From Owenia fusiformis (Eukaryota; Annelida; Polychaeta; Sabellida; Oweniidae): a DNA stretch of 64,000 nt. The position numbers and the translations under genes are program-made. Positions 48,201 through 58,639 of this stretch are shown piece after piece. Location of the stretch: the NCBI GenBank assembly GCA_903813345.2, contig CAIIXF020000012.1:6263001-6327000 (forward strand), written 5' to 3'. The notes beneath the pieces were generated by a model. That model was not told where the DNA came from. It saw nothing but the letters and a program-made list of their open reading frames with translations, and ran no database searches. Every line of letters begins with the position of its first letter. Within the stretch, counting starts at the first letter, position 1.

Positions 48201-51200
48201 AGCAAATTTGTAAATAATGGTAGTAAATATTGTGAAGATTCTACGGATCAATTAAAGTGAAAATTGATGTGGACGTGTAAAAGAAGATCAATTATATTGT
48301 AACTAATTAAAAAAATCATATATAGGAAAAACATTACATACCACAATAGCATTTATTCCAATCAAATATCCTGAAGATTTTGCCATATGGACACGTCTTT
48401 ATTATGTAATTGCCAGGGCCAGGGATCTTCTCACACTTGTACTTGTTATCGTGATACGGCTGGTGCCATATACCTATGTTATTTTCAGTGAGGCAACACC
48501 ACTTCTTATTGGTATACCTCCAATGTGGCGGTGGTGGACATCCTACAATGTAAGAAGGAAAAGATCTGCAGAGGGACGGTCAAATTGCCCCCCTCAGTTT
48601 ATGTTTTATTTTGAAGTACGGAAAAGCTTAAACGAGGAAAACTTGAAGATGTAAACCATTTCTAAAATACATGAGGTGATACAACTATTCGACGCAAAGA
48701 TTTAGTTTTATTCTCACCACAGGGTGGATTATCACATGTCACCTGGCAAGTTTCACTTGAGGGTCCATTACATTCATACGGACCTAATACGATTCGTTTC
48801 GTTCGTGTTCGTGTTCCATATCTCTTTCCAGGTCCGCATGTTGTAGAACATGGTTGAAAGTTCTGACATGGTCCCCAATCATTCCATCTACACCCTACAG
48901 TAGTGCCATCATTCCAATTACGGAACGTATTGTACATGTACAGGGTGGTCCAAAATAATGGGACAATCGTACTTCAAAAATAAATATTGATTTTCCTGAG
49001 GAAAACATGTCATATTATATACCAGTGGATAGGGAATTTACTTATCTTTAATTTGGTATATCATGAGTTCAAATCTATAATAATGTCTGTCAACCAGCGT
49101 CCATAATATAAATGACGTCATTTTCGTTTCAAAACAGGTTTTCTGAAACTTGCAAAAAACAAGTTTTTTGACAACTTGATTTATCTACCATTTTAATCAA
49201 TTATAGCCCTCAATCATGGCCTAAACTGGTCAAATGTATCATTGACATGCAGCTGAGACAGTGAATTTGACTTCTCAATAATTCTGTCCTTAAGGGACTG
49301 TGTATATGTAAGGGGTTCATGGTAATTCTGTAAGTTTTCCAAAAACGTGGTGGTTGCAGACGTTGACATCCGACTTTCCAATTATGTTGTTTTTGGACCA
49401 TCCTGATATGAGCTCATTTTCAAATCATTACATTTTTTAACAAGATGGGGCTCCAAGCAAAAGATCTCACAAGAGTGTCAAATGTTTAAAGAAAAATGTC
49501 CCTAGATTCATCCCTCTTAATCACTGCCTCGCCCAGATCACACGATTACCCAACGTCTGCGACTGCCACGTATGGGGAGGACTGGCAGAATTGGTTTACC
49601 ATAAATCCTTACAATCTATTAAGTCCCTTAAGGACAGAATTATTGAGAAGTGAAATTCATTGTCTAAACAGCATATCAATGATGCTATTGACCAATTGAT
49701 CAAGATGGTGGACATATTGAACATCTGTTTATGTAAAGAAAATTGACAATAAAACTTGGTTTTTGCTAGTTTTGGAAAACCACGTTTTGAAACGAAATGA
49801 CGTCATTTATATTATGGACGCTGGTTGACAGACATTATAATACATTTAAACTTATGATACAGCAAATTAAAGATGAGTAAATTACCTATCCACTGGTATA
49901 TAATATGACATGATTTCATCAAGAAAGGAACGTCCTCTGAGGTACCTGTAATAACCTATCGCTTATATTCCCAAAGGAGGAGGGAAAGTATCGCAACAGA
50001 TTTTGGACAGTCATACATTGGATTTTGGTTATTTTCTGAGGATTTGAACAGGTGCATATGTTACGCCAATGCATTATCTCCAGGTAAAGCACTCATAGAG
50101 ATGATAAAATAATTTTGATTTTGAAACAGGGGAGATGCAAACAACCCACCCACGTGTTTTTCTGAAATGTTTTCCTGACTTTCAACCCCTTCCGCCCCTG
50201 CTTTTTCAATTTTTTGCTTCAACATGTTGTGTTTTGAGACAAAGACAACCCCTTTAAAGGAATAAGTGATTCCTCTTCGATAAAGTGAAAAACAATATTC
50301 CCCATGTTATTTACCCATAGGGAAAACTCATGCGATCCATTGCTTTCAGCTAATTTTGGTCACCCATAATGTATATCTTTAAAACCCCAGGAGGAATTAC
50401 ATATTCCTTAAAAGGGGTGAACTGTGTGTCAAAACGCGACATATTGATGCAACAAAAAATGGAAAAGCAGGGGTGGAAGGGGTTGGAACTCAGGACAACA
50501 TTTAAAAAAACGTGTGGGTGGGTTGTTTGCATCTTCCCTGTCTCAAAGTCAAAATTATTTAATATTGTTATACATTATCTCATATTTTATCATCAAATAT
50601 GCGATACCCCCTTTTTGATGGCCGTAATAATGACTGCGATATTAACCAGTGAATATCAGATATACTGATATCATTGAATATCCGATACTTACCTTTACTT
50701 GTTAATATCCGACAAACACTATATCTAGTAAATAAGCGATACCCACAGATCAATATGAGACACTCAGGTGCGATGGGCCGGGTGAGACCGCACCCCCTCT
50801 CTAGCATCCCAAGAAAAAGTCACCAAACCATATTTCACAATGGTAAGATTTTCTAGAGAGCGTAGGCCACTCCTCTTCCCGAAAAATGTAATAATGATTT
50901 ACTAATATTTATAATGATTATAGCTATGACATGTAAGGAGAGGAATGGTCTGGCAAGGAATGTCCCTTCAAAGCAAGATAGATGAAATTAGGTTTCTTTA
51001 ATCTAGAATAAAGTTAAGATTTCTTATTTAAAGACAAGATCGGGCCTAGAATCTCGGGTCTTAAGCTTAACTTCGTTCAATTTACTCAGTTTGACCAGCC
51101 TAGTTATGAATCTTGTATTCAAAGAAAATCAGGAGCATCTAGTCATGAATGTTACTATTAGAGACAACACCCTATACCTCTTTAGTGATCCCTTGTAATA

Positions 51201-54200
51201 TCTAACATTATATTAGTATGTATTCGTAACATCGCACATAGTCGATAATAATACAATTGTATTAATATACCTATGCATACCTGGAGGCGGCGTTGGCGGC
51301 GGAGGCGGTGGTGTCGGCGTAGGACATATCTGGCATTCTTCCATGCATGGTATCACTGCTTCTTTCTCATTGCCATGCCACCTAGGCCTGCGCAAACAAG
51401 TGTCCCAAATTGTATAATCAGCGTGACATCGCTGGAAAATAGATAATCACGTTAAGAAAGTATAGTCAGAATCGTTCAAAAAATATAACAAGAGTATTCG
51501 CTAAAAATGTGCTGCTTAACTGTAGCTGTGGCTAGATAACAAATGTTAGGATTGAGCTGTTACTAAAAAGATACATTTTAATCCACCATAACTAAATGTA
51601 GATATTATGCACATTAATTTTTCAAAAGTTCAAAATATTTAGTCACACCCTTTTTAATTATTGCTTTTTGCATGTTTCTGTCGTGCATTTTGAAAGAACA
51701 TGACGCAACGCAATATATATATATACATAAGAAAGACATCAACATGCAAAATGGAACCAACTGTCATAGTTGAATACGAACGCCGACAACCGAACACCGC
51801 ACATAAAATAGTTGGAGACTTTAACATTATGTCATCACTTGTGGTGGTGATATGAAAATGCTATATTACCAAGAGTTCAAAGATAACGTCAACGTCAATG
51901 GAAATTGATATAGAGATGACCTTCATCGCTGATTGTTAAATGATACATCCGAGCTAACAAATTACAAAAACAAGATGGCAGATTTAAAATTGGATAAAAA
52001 CGCATTGAATAATATAATGTTAATTTCTAGAATATTTACAGTAAAATGATTTTGGACAAACATCATGTCTTCTTCAGATAGGTCATGCTCTGGTCCATCT
52101 GGAATTTTTGGATCTTGTTCTGCCATCGTGTTCTCGAGTCAAAGATGCAATGGTTTTATGGATCTACTGCATCTTCATATAGTCATTGGATCAAAAGCGG
52201 CATGAAATCGGCGATCTCGACGTTTTCCAATGCGTGACAGAGCTTAACAGAGTGTAACAATGCACAACAACGCTTGGCAATAGTATCAGCGTCATTATCG
52301 CATCAAAGCGTAAAAATGCTTATAAAAGCTTAGCAAAGCGTTATTTCAAGCGTAACAAAGCCTGGTCGAAGCGGGGTCAAAGCGAAAGGAACCGTAAAGC
52401 TAAGTTCACACCAACGGCGCTTTGGCGTGCAAAGCGGCTTTGCACGTCGCATTAAAGCGCCATCAATGCGCCGTTGGTGTGAACTCCGGTATTAATACAT
52501 AATTCACAAACCGGAGTGATTAAGCTAACACCAACGGCGCTTTAATGGCTCTTTAAAGCGGTGTGCAAGCGGCTTTGTACGGCGCTTTAAAGCGCTATCA
52601 AATCGCTGTTGGTGTGAACTTAGCTTTGGACAGGCACAATTGTCGAGGCGATATTTGTAATATTCGGATTTGAGACAAAAAGAGTATTCTCATTCTGGAT
52701 TGAACGTTTTTGATTATTTCCATTCAGTCCGATTCATGCACTTGTTGAAATAGATAAGTGTCTTATATAATGTGAGATGTGTTTAATATTTTGAACACAT
52801 GACAGGGTGAAAATATATTACGGAAACGATTAAATACGATTCAGAATTTACAAACCTTCTTGATTCTACAAGTGGTACTACATCGAGCGAGTTTATATTT
52901 TCTGCACATTTTCTTACATTTGTTTATTGTCTTCTTGTCGTCATGTCCTTCCGTATCTGCAATGATAAAAATTGTATCGATCTTAAACTTCTAAAGCTAA
53001 GTTCACACCAACGGCGCTTTGATGGCGCTTTAATGTGTCTTTGCACGCCGCATTAAACCGCCATCAAAGCGCCGTTTGTGTGAACTTAGCTTTAATGAAT
53101 CAAATAGGATCAATACTGAAAGAGAAGAGTTTGAAAAATATTAAAAAATTTGATGCATGTGTTTTGAATTCAATTGTGAATATTCTTAAGAATTTTAGCT
53201 TAGTTATTAGAAAACTCTGGTAAACTCTTAAAATCTGGCAGAAGGTTGGAAGCTAATTATTTCTTCAGATTACAATGTTTTAACAGAATGAATAGAGGGC
53301 TGAGACCTCAAAACCATCGGATGCCGGAACGTAAAACACCAACGGCGCTTTGATGGCGCTTTAAAGCGCCGTACAAAGCGACTCTGCACTCCGCTTTCCA
53401 TCAAAGCGCCGTTGGTGTAAACTTAAGCTACGTTCACACCAACGGCGAATGCCACGCTTTAAATCGGCGAGCAAAGCGGCACCAAAGCATGGTGCTTTAA
53501 AGGGACTTGTAAAGCGGCACCAAAGCGTAACAAAGCTTGATTAAAGCGTCGGGGTCGTAATAGGTCGTAGAAAAGCTCGAAGTAAAGCGGGATGTTCGGC
53601 AAGAGCGCCAAATAATTTTAAAGGTACGTTCAGACCAACGGCGCTTTGATGGCGCTTTAAAGCGGCTTGTAAAGCGGCACCAAAGCGTAACAAAGCTTGA
53701 TTAAAGCGTCGGGGTCGTAATAAGTCGTAGAAAAGTTCGGAGTAAAGCGGGATATTCGGCAAGAGCGCCAAAAAATGTTAAACTGTTTAAAAATTTTGGG
53801 CGTTCTGTTACGAATTGCTTAAAGCGCCGAGAGCGTATCAAAGCTTAAAAAACCGTAACAAAGCTCAGCAAAGCCTGGCCCAAAGCGTAGGAAAGCTTAA
53901 CAGAGCTTGGTTTAAAGCGGGGACCCCAGTCTCTTCACGGTCTGTTATCACTTTACACGCTTCGTTAAGATGCCCCAGGATTTGTTACGATCTGGCATGA
54001 AGATCTGACACGAGGTCAGACGCTTTCATCAATATCTGACACTCTTTGTTACGCTTTCATGAAGGACTCTCAAGCTTTCCAACAAATTGAGACGCTTACA
54101 TCAGGAATTGAAACGCTTTGTTAGGCTTTGTTACGCTTGACAAGCTTCCTCATGCTCTTTCACGCTCGTTCACGCCGTGCGTCAAACGTCATGTCTTATT

Positions 54201-56394
54201 CAGATAGGTCATGCTCTGGTCCATCTGGAATTTCTGGATCTTGTTGTTCTGCCATCGTGTTCTCGAGTCAAAGATGCAATGGTTTTATGGATCTACTGCA
54301 TCTTTATATAGTCATTGGATCAAAAACGGCATGAAATCGGCGATCTCGACATTTTCCAATGCGTGACAGAGCTTAACAGAGCGTAACAATGCACAACAGA
54401 GCTTGACAATCGTATCAGAGCCTGATCCAAAGCGTCATAATCGCATCAAAGCGTAATAATGCTTATCAAAGCATGATTTCAAGCGTAACAAAGCCTGGTC
54501 ACAGCGTGAGGAACCTATCAGCGCTATTTTAAGCTTTCCTACGCTTTGGGTCAAGCTTTTCTGAGCCTTGTTACGGTTTGTTCAAGTTTGATACGCTCTC
54601 GGCGATTTAATCAATTCGTAGCGGAGCGACCAAAATTTTTAAACAGTTCAAATTTTTTTGGCGCTCTTGCCGAATATCCCGCTTTACTCCGAGCTTTTCT
54701 AAGACCTATTACGACCCCGCCGCTTAAATCAAGCTTTGCTACGCTTTGGTGCCGCTTTACAGGCCGCTTTAAAGTGCCATCAAAGCGCCGTTGGTATGAA
54801 CGAAAATGACAAAAGTGACGGCGCTTTGTTCGCCGATTTAAAGCGTGGCATTCGCCGTCGGTGTGAACATAGCTTTAACTGTTTAAAAAATTTGGGCGCT
54901 CCGTTACGAATTGATTAAAGCGCCGAGAGCGTATCAAAGCTTAACAAACCGTATCAAAGCTCAGCAAAGCTTTACCCAAAGCGTAGGAAAGCTTAACAGA
55001 GCTTGGTTCAAAGCGGGACCCCCAGTCTCTTCACGGTCTGTTACCATTTGACACGCTTGTTTAAATGTCTCAAGCTTTGCTACGATCTGGCATGAAGATC
55101 TGACACGAGGTCAGACGCTTTCATCAATATCTGACACTCTTTGTTACGCTTTCATGAAGGACTCTCAAGCTTTTTAACGAATTGAGACGCTTTAATCAAG
55201 GATTGAAACGCTTTGTTAAGCTTTGTTACGCTTGACAAGCTTCCTCACGCTCTTTCACGCCGTACGACAAACATCATGTCTTCTTCAGATAGGTCATGAT
55301 CTGGTCCATCTGGAAATTCTGGATCTTGTTGTTCTGCCATCGTCTTCTCGAGTCACAGATGCAATGGTTTTATGGATCTACTGCATCTTTATACAGCCAT
55401 TTGATCAAAAGCGTAATGATAAAGGCGATCTCGAAAATGCACAACAGAGCTTGGCAATTGTATCAGAGCCTGATTAAAGCGTCGTAATCGCATCAAAGAG
55501 TAATAATGCTTACCAAAGCTTATCAAAGCGTGATTTTAAGCGTAACAAAGCCTTGTCGAAGCGGGATCATAGCGTGAGAAACCGTAACAAGTCGGGAAAT
55601 CAGAGCGTATCAGAGCTTATCAGAGCGTAACATTACTTAGGAGATCGTGATATTTTTGGAAACGTAAACATAAATGACAGCGCTTTGCTCGCCGATTTAA
55701 AGCGTGGCATTCGCCGTTAATGGGAAAATAGCTTTAAAAATGTGGCGCTCTTGTCGAATATCCCGCTTTACTCCGAGCTTTTCTACGACCTATTACGACC
55801 CCGACGCTTTAATCAAGCTTTGTTACACTTTGGTGCCGCTTTACAAGCAACTTTAAAGCGCCATCAAAGCGCCGTTGGTGTGAACGTAGCTTTAGCTTTG
55901 GGGCTTCATCATTTTCCTCATATTCTTGATTCTTAAACTTTCTGAAGCACAAGGCTATATACATGTATCTCCTTTTCATAAAGGGCAATAACGATATACA
56001 TACATACATACACAAGGCATGGATGGAAATGAAGATAAAGTAATTCGTAGTTCGACTGGTTAAGCTTTAAAGCGTCGTGCAAAGCCCCTTTGCACGCCGC
56101 TTTAAAGCGCCATCAAAGCGACGTTGGTGTTAACTTAGCTTTAAGAAATTTTCCTAGCATTTCATTCAACAATGTTATTCGAAGGAAATGATTGATTCTC
56201 AAAATACCCAATACACTTTCCAGAACCGAGGAACCAAATGAAAGAAAACTTGTTCGATTTATGATGTAAAGACTGGCTATACTTAACTTTAATTGAAAAG
56301 TCAAAATTAGAAGTCTTGTATAATATTTTGTATCATACTTACAGGATAGCACGCATAGAAGCAAAACCAAAGTTAAAGTTATTGTCAACTGCAT
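42110..56394 (-). CDS. Gene C: secreted TSP1/six-cysteine module protein (complete)
   Basis: Fourteen exons: 56394-56343, 52956-52856, 51431-51281, 48894-48718, 48542-48342, 48157-47972, 47419-47213, 46993-46808, 45845-45681, 45074-44874, 44048-43863, 43073-42903, 42714-42427, 42207-42110. The total is 2370 nt, exactly 789 codons and a stop. Domains: signal peptide 1-17; hairpin modules 18-101 with proline linker; TSP1 102-160; three CPPPPHW modules (161-227, 290-358, 476-542), each followed by a PCEW TSP1-like module (228-289, 359-420, 543-604); TSP1 421-475 and 605-661; long-insert TSP1-like 662-757; CC-rich tail 758-789. It shares its N-terminal plan and exon phases with genes A and B. The alternation of module types is not one I can name. 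It is inferred to be extracellular, with no membrane anchor. Confidence 0.87.
42427..42714 (-). CDS. Gene C exon 13: long-insert TSP1-like module
   Basis: Starts YCGIWDSWGPWTC, has TCTRTRVCKPCGPHGKRD, a Gly run (GGGGGGLGC) and SIEYKTEQCCT. Homologous to exon 8 of A and B and to exon 20 of B. The SRRT here lacks the full R-x-R-R pattern. Donor G|GTTAGT. Confidence 0.87.
42903..43073 (-). CDS. Gene C exon 12: TSP1 repeat
   Basis: Translated by hand: CRWSDWGPWQYRHC, CSTTCGHGRKYKWRTRT, then ETGYIDCPSHPPC. Donor T|GTAAAT, phase 1-1. Confidence 0.88.
43863..44048 (-). CDS. Gene C exon 11: PCEW TSP1-like module
   Basis: Starts VPCEWSPFIWSDW, then CDPCPRCFHGVHFVTC and RTGTRTRSSNC. Donor T|GTAAGC. 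The third and most diverged copy of exons 6 and 8. Confidence 0.9.
44078..44600. mobile_element. Mariner-like remnant with internal inverted repeat
   Basis: The left end CAGGGTGGTCAAAAACG follows a TA. Segments near 44165-44235 and 44511-44575 (CATCCAATTACCTACC and its inverse with changes) form a fold-back. No intact transposase; the right end is not clear. Confidence 0.55.
44874..45074 (-). CDS. Gene C exon 10: CPPPPHW six-cysteine module
   Basis: Starts SCPPPPHWRYNNKKWCC and follows exons 5 and 7 closely, with IIKPCPYGKIFRIF. Donor G|GTATGT. Confidence 0.91.
45681..45845 (-). CDS. Gene C exon 9: TSP1 repeat
   Basis: Has CHWNPWRQWSDWGSC, CSATCGYGKQYRTRTRT and CYTSC. Donor A|GTGAGA. A broken relative of this exon lies at 58.64-58.74 kb. 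Confidence 0.91.
46070..46440. repeat. Duplicated intron segment (copy 1)
   Basis: Shares ATTTATTCGTCAG.ATCTATTGT, GTCTTTACTATGAGTGAAAT and CTCATGAGTTGTTGTGGTCG with 47600-47950. The pair marks duplication of the exon 5-6/7-8 cassette. Confidence 0.85.
46808..46993 (-). CDS. Gene C exon 8: PCEW TSP1-like module
   Basis: Starts VPCEWYPWIWSDW and otherwise nearly matches exon 6 (CDPCPRCFHGRHFVTC, RTGTRTRSSDC). Donor T|GTAAGT. Confidence 0.91.
47213..47419 (-). CDS. Gene C exon 7: CPPPPHW six-cysteine module
   Basis: Near copy of exon 5 with a two-residue insertion (ENNTRIGIWHQ). Acceptor CTTAG, donor G|GTATGT, phase 1-1. Confidence 0.91.
47520..47590 (-). pseudogene. Fossil edge of a gene C exon 4-like TSP1 exon
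   Basis: The intron sequence after exon 4 (48660-48720) recurs here up to the donor (TGTG|GTGAGA becomes TGTG|GTGAGAATGAAAC), then similarity stops abruptly in unrelated sequence. The exon body is gone. Confidence 0.7.
47972..48157 (-). CDS. Gene C exon 6: PCEW TSP1-like module
   Basis: Starts VPCEWSPWIWSDW, has VCDPCPACFHGRHFVTC, RRTGTRTRSSDC and ends GPLC across a split codon (T|GTAAGT). WxxW motifs suggest C-mannosylation. Confidence 0.9.
48342..48542 (-). CDS. Gene C exon 5: CPPPPHW six-cysteine module
   Basis: Starts GCPPPPHWRYTNKKWCC, then IGIWHQPYHDNKYKC, CPYGKIFRIFDWNKC and YC. Donor G|GTATGT. It aligns with the CPPEGD modules of A and B (YG/Y...CC...W..P...Y.C...CP.G..F.I...C.C). 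Confidence 0.91.
48718..48894 (-). CDS. Gene C exon 4: TSP1 repeat
   Basis: Has CRWNDWGPC, CSTTCGPGKRYGTRTRTK and a final CDNPPC. Donor G|GTGAGA, phase 1-1. Related to exon 12. Confidence 0.9.
48941..49405 (-). mobile_element. Mariner-like element, non-autonomous
   Basis: The ends CAGGGTGGTCCAAAA and TTTTTGGACCATCCTG are inverted. The minus strand keeps traces of a transposase C terminus (SLKDRIIEKSNSLSQLHVND). Lies in gene C intron 3. Confidence 0.8.
49490..49930 (+). mobile_element. Second mariner-like copy, opposite orientation
   Basis: Reads LPNVCDCHVWGGLAELVYHK and SLKDRIIEK, then a stop and NSLSKQHINDAIDQL, the decayed end of a mariner transposase. Its outer part is the inverse of 48990-49180, so the two copies could pair as a hairpin. 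Confidence 0.75.
50108..50562. mobile_element. Fold-back element with 170-bp arms
   Basis: Arms 50108-50276 and 50390-50562 are inverted copies (GATGCAAACAACCCACCCAC on the left). It lies in gene C intron 3. The frames inside it are mirror artefacts. Confidence 0.85.
51281..51431 (-). CDS. Gene C exon 3: Cys module fused to proline linker
   Basis: Phase 0 acceptor TTCCAG, phase 1 donor G|GTATGC. Peptide RCHADYTIWDTC, IPCMEEC, then CPTPTPPPPPPTPPP. It takes the place of gene A exon 3 but ends with the proline run that A carries in exon 5, as if the two six-Cys exons between were lost. Confidence 0.8.
52060..52630. mobile_element. GTTCACACC-family fold-back pieces in gene C intron 2
   Basis: Contains an inverse copy of the TATA/ATG block (ATG at 52126, minus) and two short palindromic units ending GGTGTGAACTTAGCTTT and GGTGTGAACTCCGG. 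Relative of the 33.9-kb element. Confidence 0.8.
52856..52956 (-). CDS. Gene C exon 2: Cx3C hairpin module
   Basis: Acceptor TTGCAG in phase 1, donor AAG|GTTTGT in phase 0. Peptide TEGHDDKKTINKC, KKMC, LARC and STTC gives C-x3-C-x7-C-x3-C, as in gene B exon 2. Confidence 0.8.
52992..53094. mobile_element. 103-bp palindromic MITE, GTTCACACC family
   Basis: TAAAGCTAAGTTCACACCAA runs to its inverse GTGTGAACTTAGCTTTA, with TA at each end consistent with a 2-bp target duplication. It lies just upstream of gene C exon 2 in the transcript. Confidence 0.85.
53328..55895. mobile_element. 2.5-kb nested fold-back array, GTTCACACC family
   Basis: Several elements are nested or fused; inverted ends (AAGCTACGTTCACACCAACG and its inverse) bound 53427-55895. 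Blocks with GATCTACTGCATCTTTATA and the MAEQ-type start recur near 54190-54330 and 55270-55400 on the minus strand. All lie in gene C intron 1. Confidence 0.82.
56060..56147. mobile_element. Small GTTCACACC-family palindrome
   Basis: Runs from TTAAGCTTTAAAGCG to GTTAACTTAGCTTTAAG, with internal GCGCCATCAAAGCG. Close to the gene C exon 1 donor. Confidence 0.7.
56343..56394 (-). CDS. Gene C exon 1: signal peptide
   Basis: Encodes MQLTITLTLVLLLCVLS, then T|GTAAGT in phase 1. It is separated from exon 2 by a 3.4-kb intron full of fold-back elements. It is chosen because phase and length match exon 1 of A and B. Confidence 0.78.
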
Positions 56395-57300
56395 TTTCCT
56401 ACAATAACTCCAAAGTCAATCTTCCAGTTTGACTTTTAAGAAGGTCTATTCGCAATGTGAATATTACAAATATTGTGCATATATTTATTCGCATATCACT
56501 TTGAGCATTCAGAAATGATCTCAATAAATTCAGCAATAAAACCATTTTTTATTGAAAACACTTCGACTAGATCAATGTATATGATTTGCAATATAAAAAA
56601 TAATCCCATTTGGGTATCCATTTAAAAAATGAAACTTGTAATTATTAAAACATGGTCTATAGAATCGTACCTGATAAAACGCATTCGGGAGACAATGCTT
56701 TTATGACATTACGAGCAATCGAATGATCGTAATGTAGATTACATGACAAGCCGATGCACGATCACAATATATTTAAACAACAAGCGTTAGAATCGATGTT
56801 TTTAATTCATTTGATATTTTACAGCAAATTATTATAAGAATGTTCACACCAAGCTTTTTTCTGGTACGTAAAAACACTTCTCATATATGTGAAGGTCTAA
56901 CATTGGCATATTTTGCATATTTCCACTGTTAATATTGCATCTATATGACAGTTTTGTCATTTAACGATATTTTCAAATGTTTGAAAAGCGATATCAAAAG
57001 GCAATGCGGATACTATTACAGATCCTTAATTCAATTTAAATATTTTTAAGCAAAGATCACGTAAGACTCTCACACGGCATGATTCCACAAGCCTTTATGA
57101 TCGCAACCAGGCTGCGTGGTGACTTACTATGTATACTTTTATTTATTTATTTATTTAGCCTCCAATACTGAAGAATAGTTTGACAATTAAAACAATCTTA
57201 CACTATACCTTATGCTAATTAAACAATTACAATATCATGAATTATACATGAATACATGGGCAAAATTTAGACCCAAAATAACAATGGATACATTGGTAAA

Positions 57301-58570
57301 TCAGCTAAAAAATCTTCTTTGGTACATAATTGAGACATTCTTACATGAAATAATCAAAACATTATCCCAATTTTTCATTGGAAACTCCATGCCTAAAATA
57401 ATGTTATATAATACCTCACATGAAAGTTTCTTAAATGTAGGATTTTCCTTAATCAAATTTTCAATCATAATCTTTCTGATATCAACATAATTATCACAAC
57501 CCATAATAAAATGATAAAGATCCTCTAATGAGTTATTATTGCATTTCTTACATTCCCTATTTTCTCTAGGTAAACCATGGTTGTTAATTTCCAAATTATG
57601 TATACCACATAGCAACTTAATCATCATATTACATTTTTGCTTAAGTTCAGGATGTTTAAGTCCTAAGTAATACCAGATAGAAGGGATGTCAACATGCAAC
57701 TGTACAGTTCTAAAATCTTGAAGTTGAATACTCATTGATAAAGATTGTCTCCAACTATTAAATTCAAAATCTCTAACATTGTTCTTACATATTTTTTTCC
57801 AAAGATACTTTGACATATTTATACAACCATTGTACATGAAGCTCACAGCATTGTCCAACAATTTATATTTATTTTAAATAGTAACATACTCCACCTGCTT
57901 GATGATTCACTAAACATTCAAACACTCTAAATATAAAAATGTTTCTATAAATATTACTGGCACCCAAGGACAACATGTTGAAACAGAACATTAGCTTACA
58001 TAGCTCAATATTATATAATATTCCTCTCCACCCCAATAATGCCAAGCATGCATCATTTGGTGTATTCTGAGGTAAATTCTGAATAGATTTACACATGTGT
58101 TTATGAGTTTTTTCATAGAGTTCAACCTCCTGCTTATTAAAAGATCTAACTTCTGCTCCATATAGCATTTTAGGTATCATTACAGATTGGTAAACCTTAG
58201 AAAGTATTAGGGGGTTTAAACCATCATTCCTCATTCTGGCTCCTACACATGCATAAAAATTACATCTTGCATCACTTATTGTAGCATTAACATTCCTCGA
58301 CTTATCAGAATTATTATTTGCATAAACATTAACACCAAGATGCTTATATGAATTCTCCTCACTAATTACAAGGTTTACAATTGTAATGTTGGTACCTTCA
58401 GAGTGTTGTCTTTTCTTTTTCTGACTTTTTGTCTCTCCAAAAACCATAATTGCGCTCTTGGAAGCATTAAATTGAAATCGCCACTTATTGGCATAATTAT
58501 TAGCAAGTTTTAATTGATCAATTAATTTACTCTTGTGTAGCAAATAAAACACTTTTAGATAGAGTAACAA
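57301..58570 (-). mobile_element. LINE reverse-transcriptase remnant
   Basis: Frame 58570-57869 has KWRFQFNASKSAIMVFGET, YKHLGVNVYAN and SVMIPKMLYGAEVRSFNK, typical of the RT thumb region of non-LTR elements. Frame 57861-57301 has CKKCNNNSLEDLYHFIMGC, the C-terminal C-x2-C...H...C motif. The two frames are split by stops and the 5' half is missing. Confidence 0.85.
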
Positions 58571-58639
58571 AAAACAAGAAAAAATCTTGCTTTTGAGTTG
58601 ATCAATAATTTATTCATAAATACTGTCACACTGTAAGAA

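Noticed and set aside
53541-55936. Repeated frames reading MALLPNIPLYSELFYDLLRP
   Set aside because: They come from repeated units of the fold-back family (also at 33.9 kb); no known domain, and the frame follows the repeat rather than a gene.
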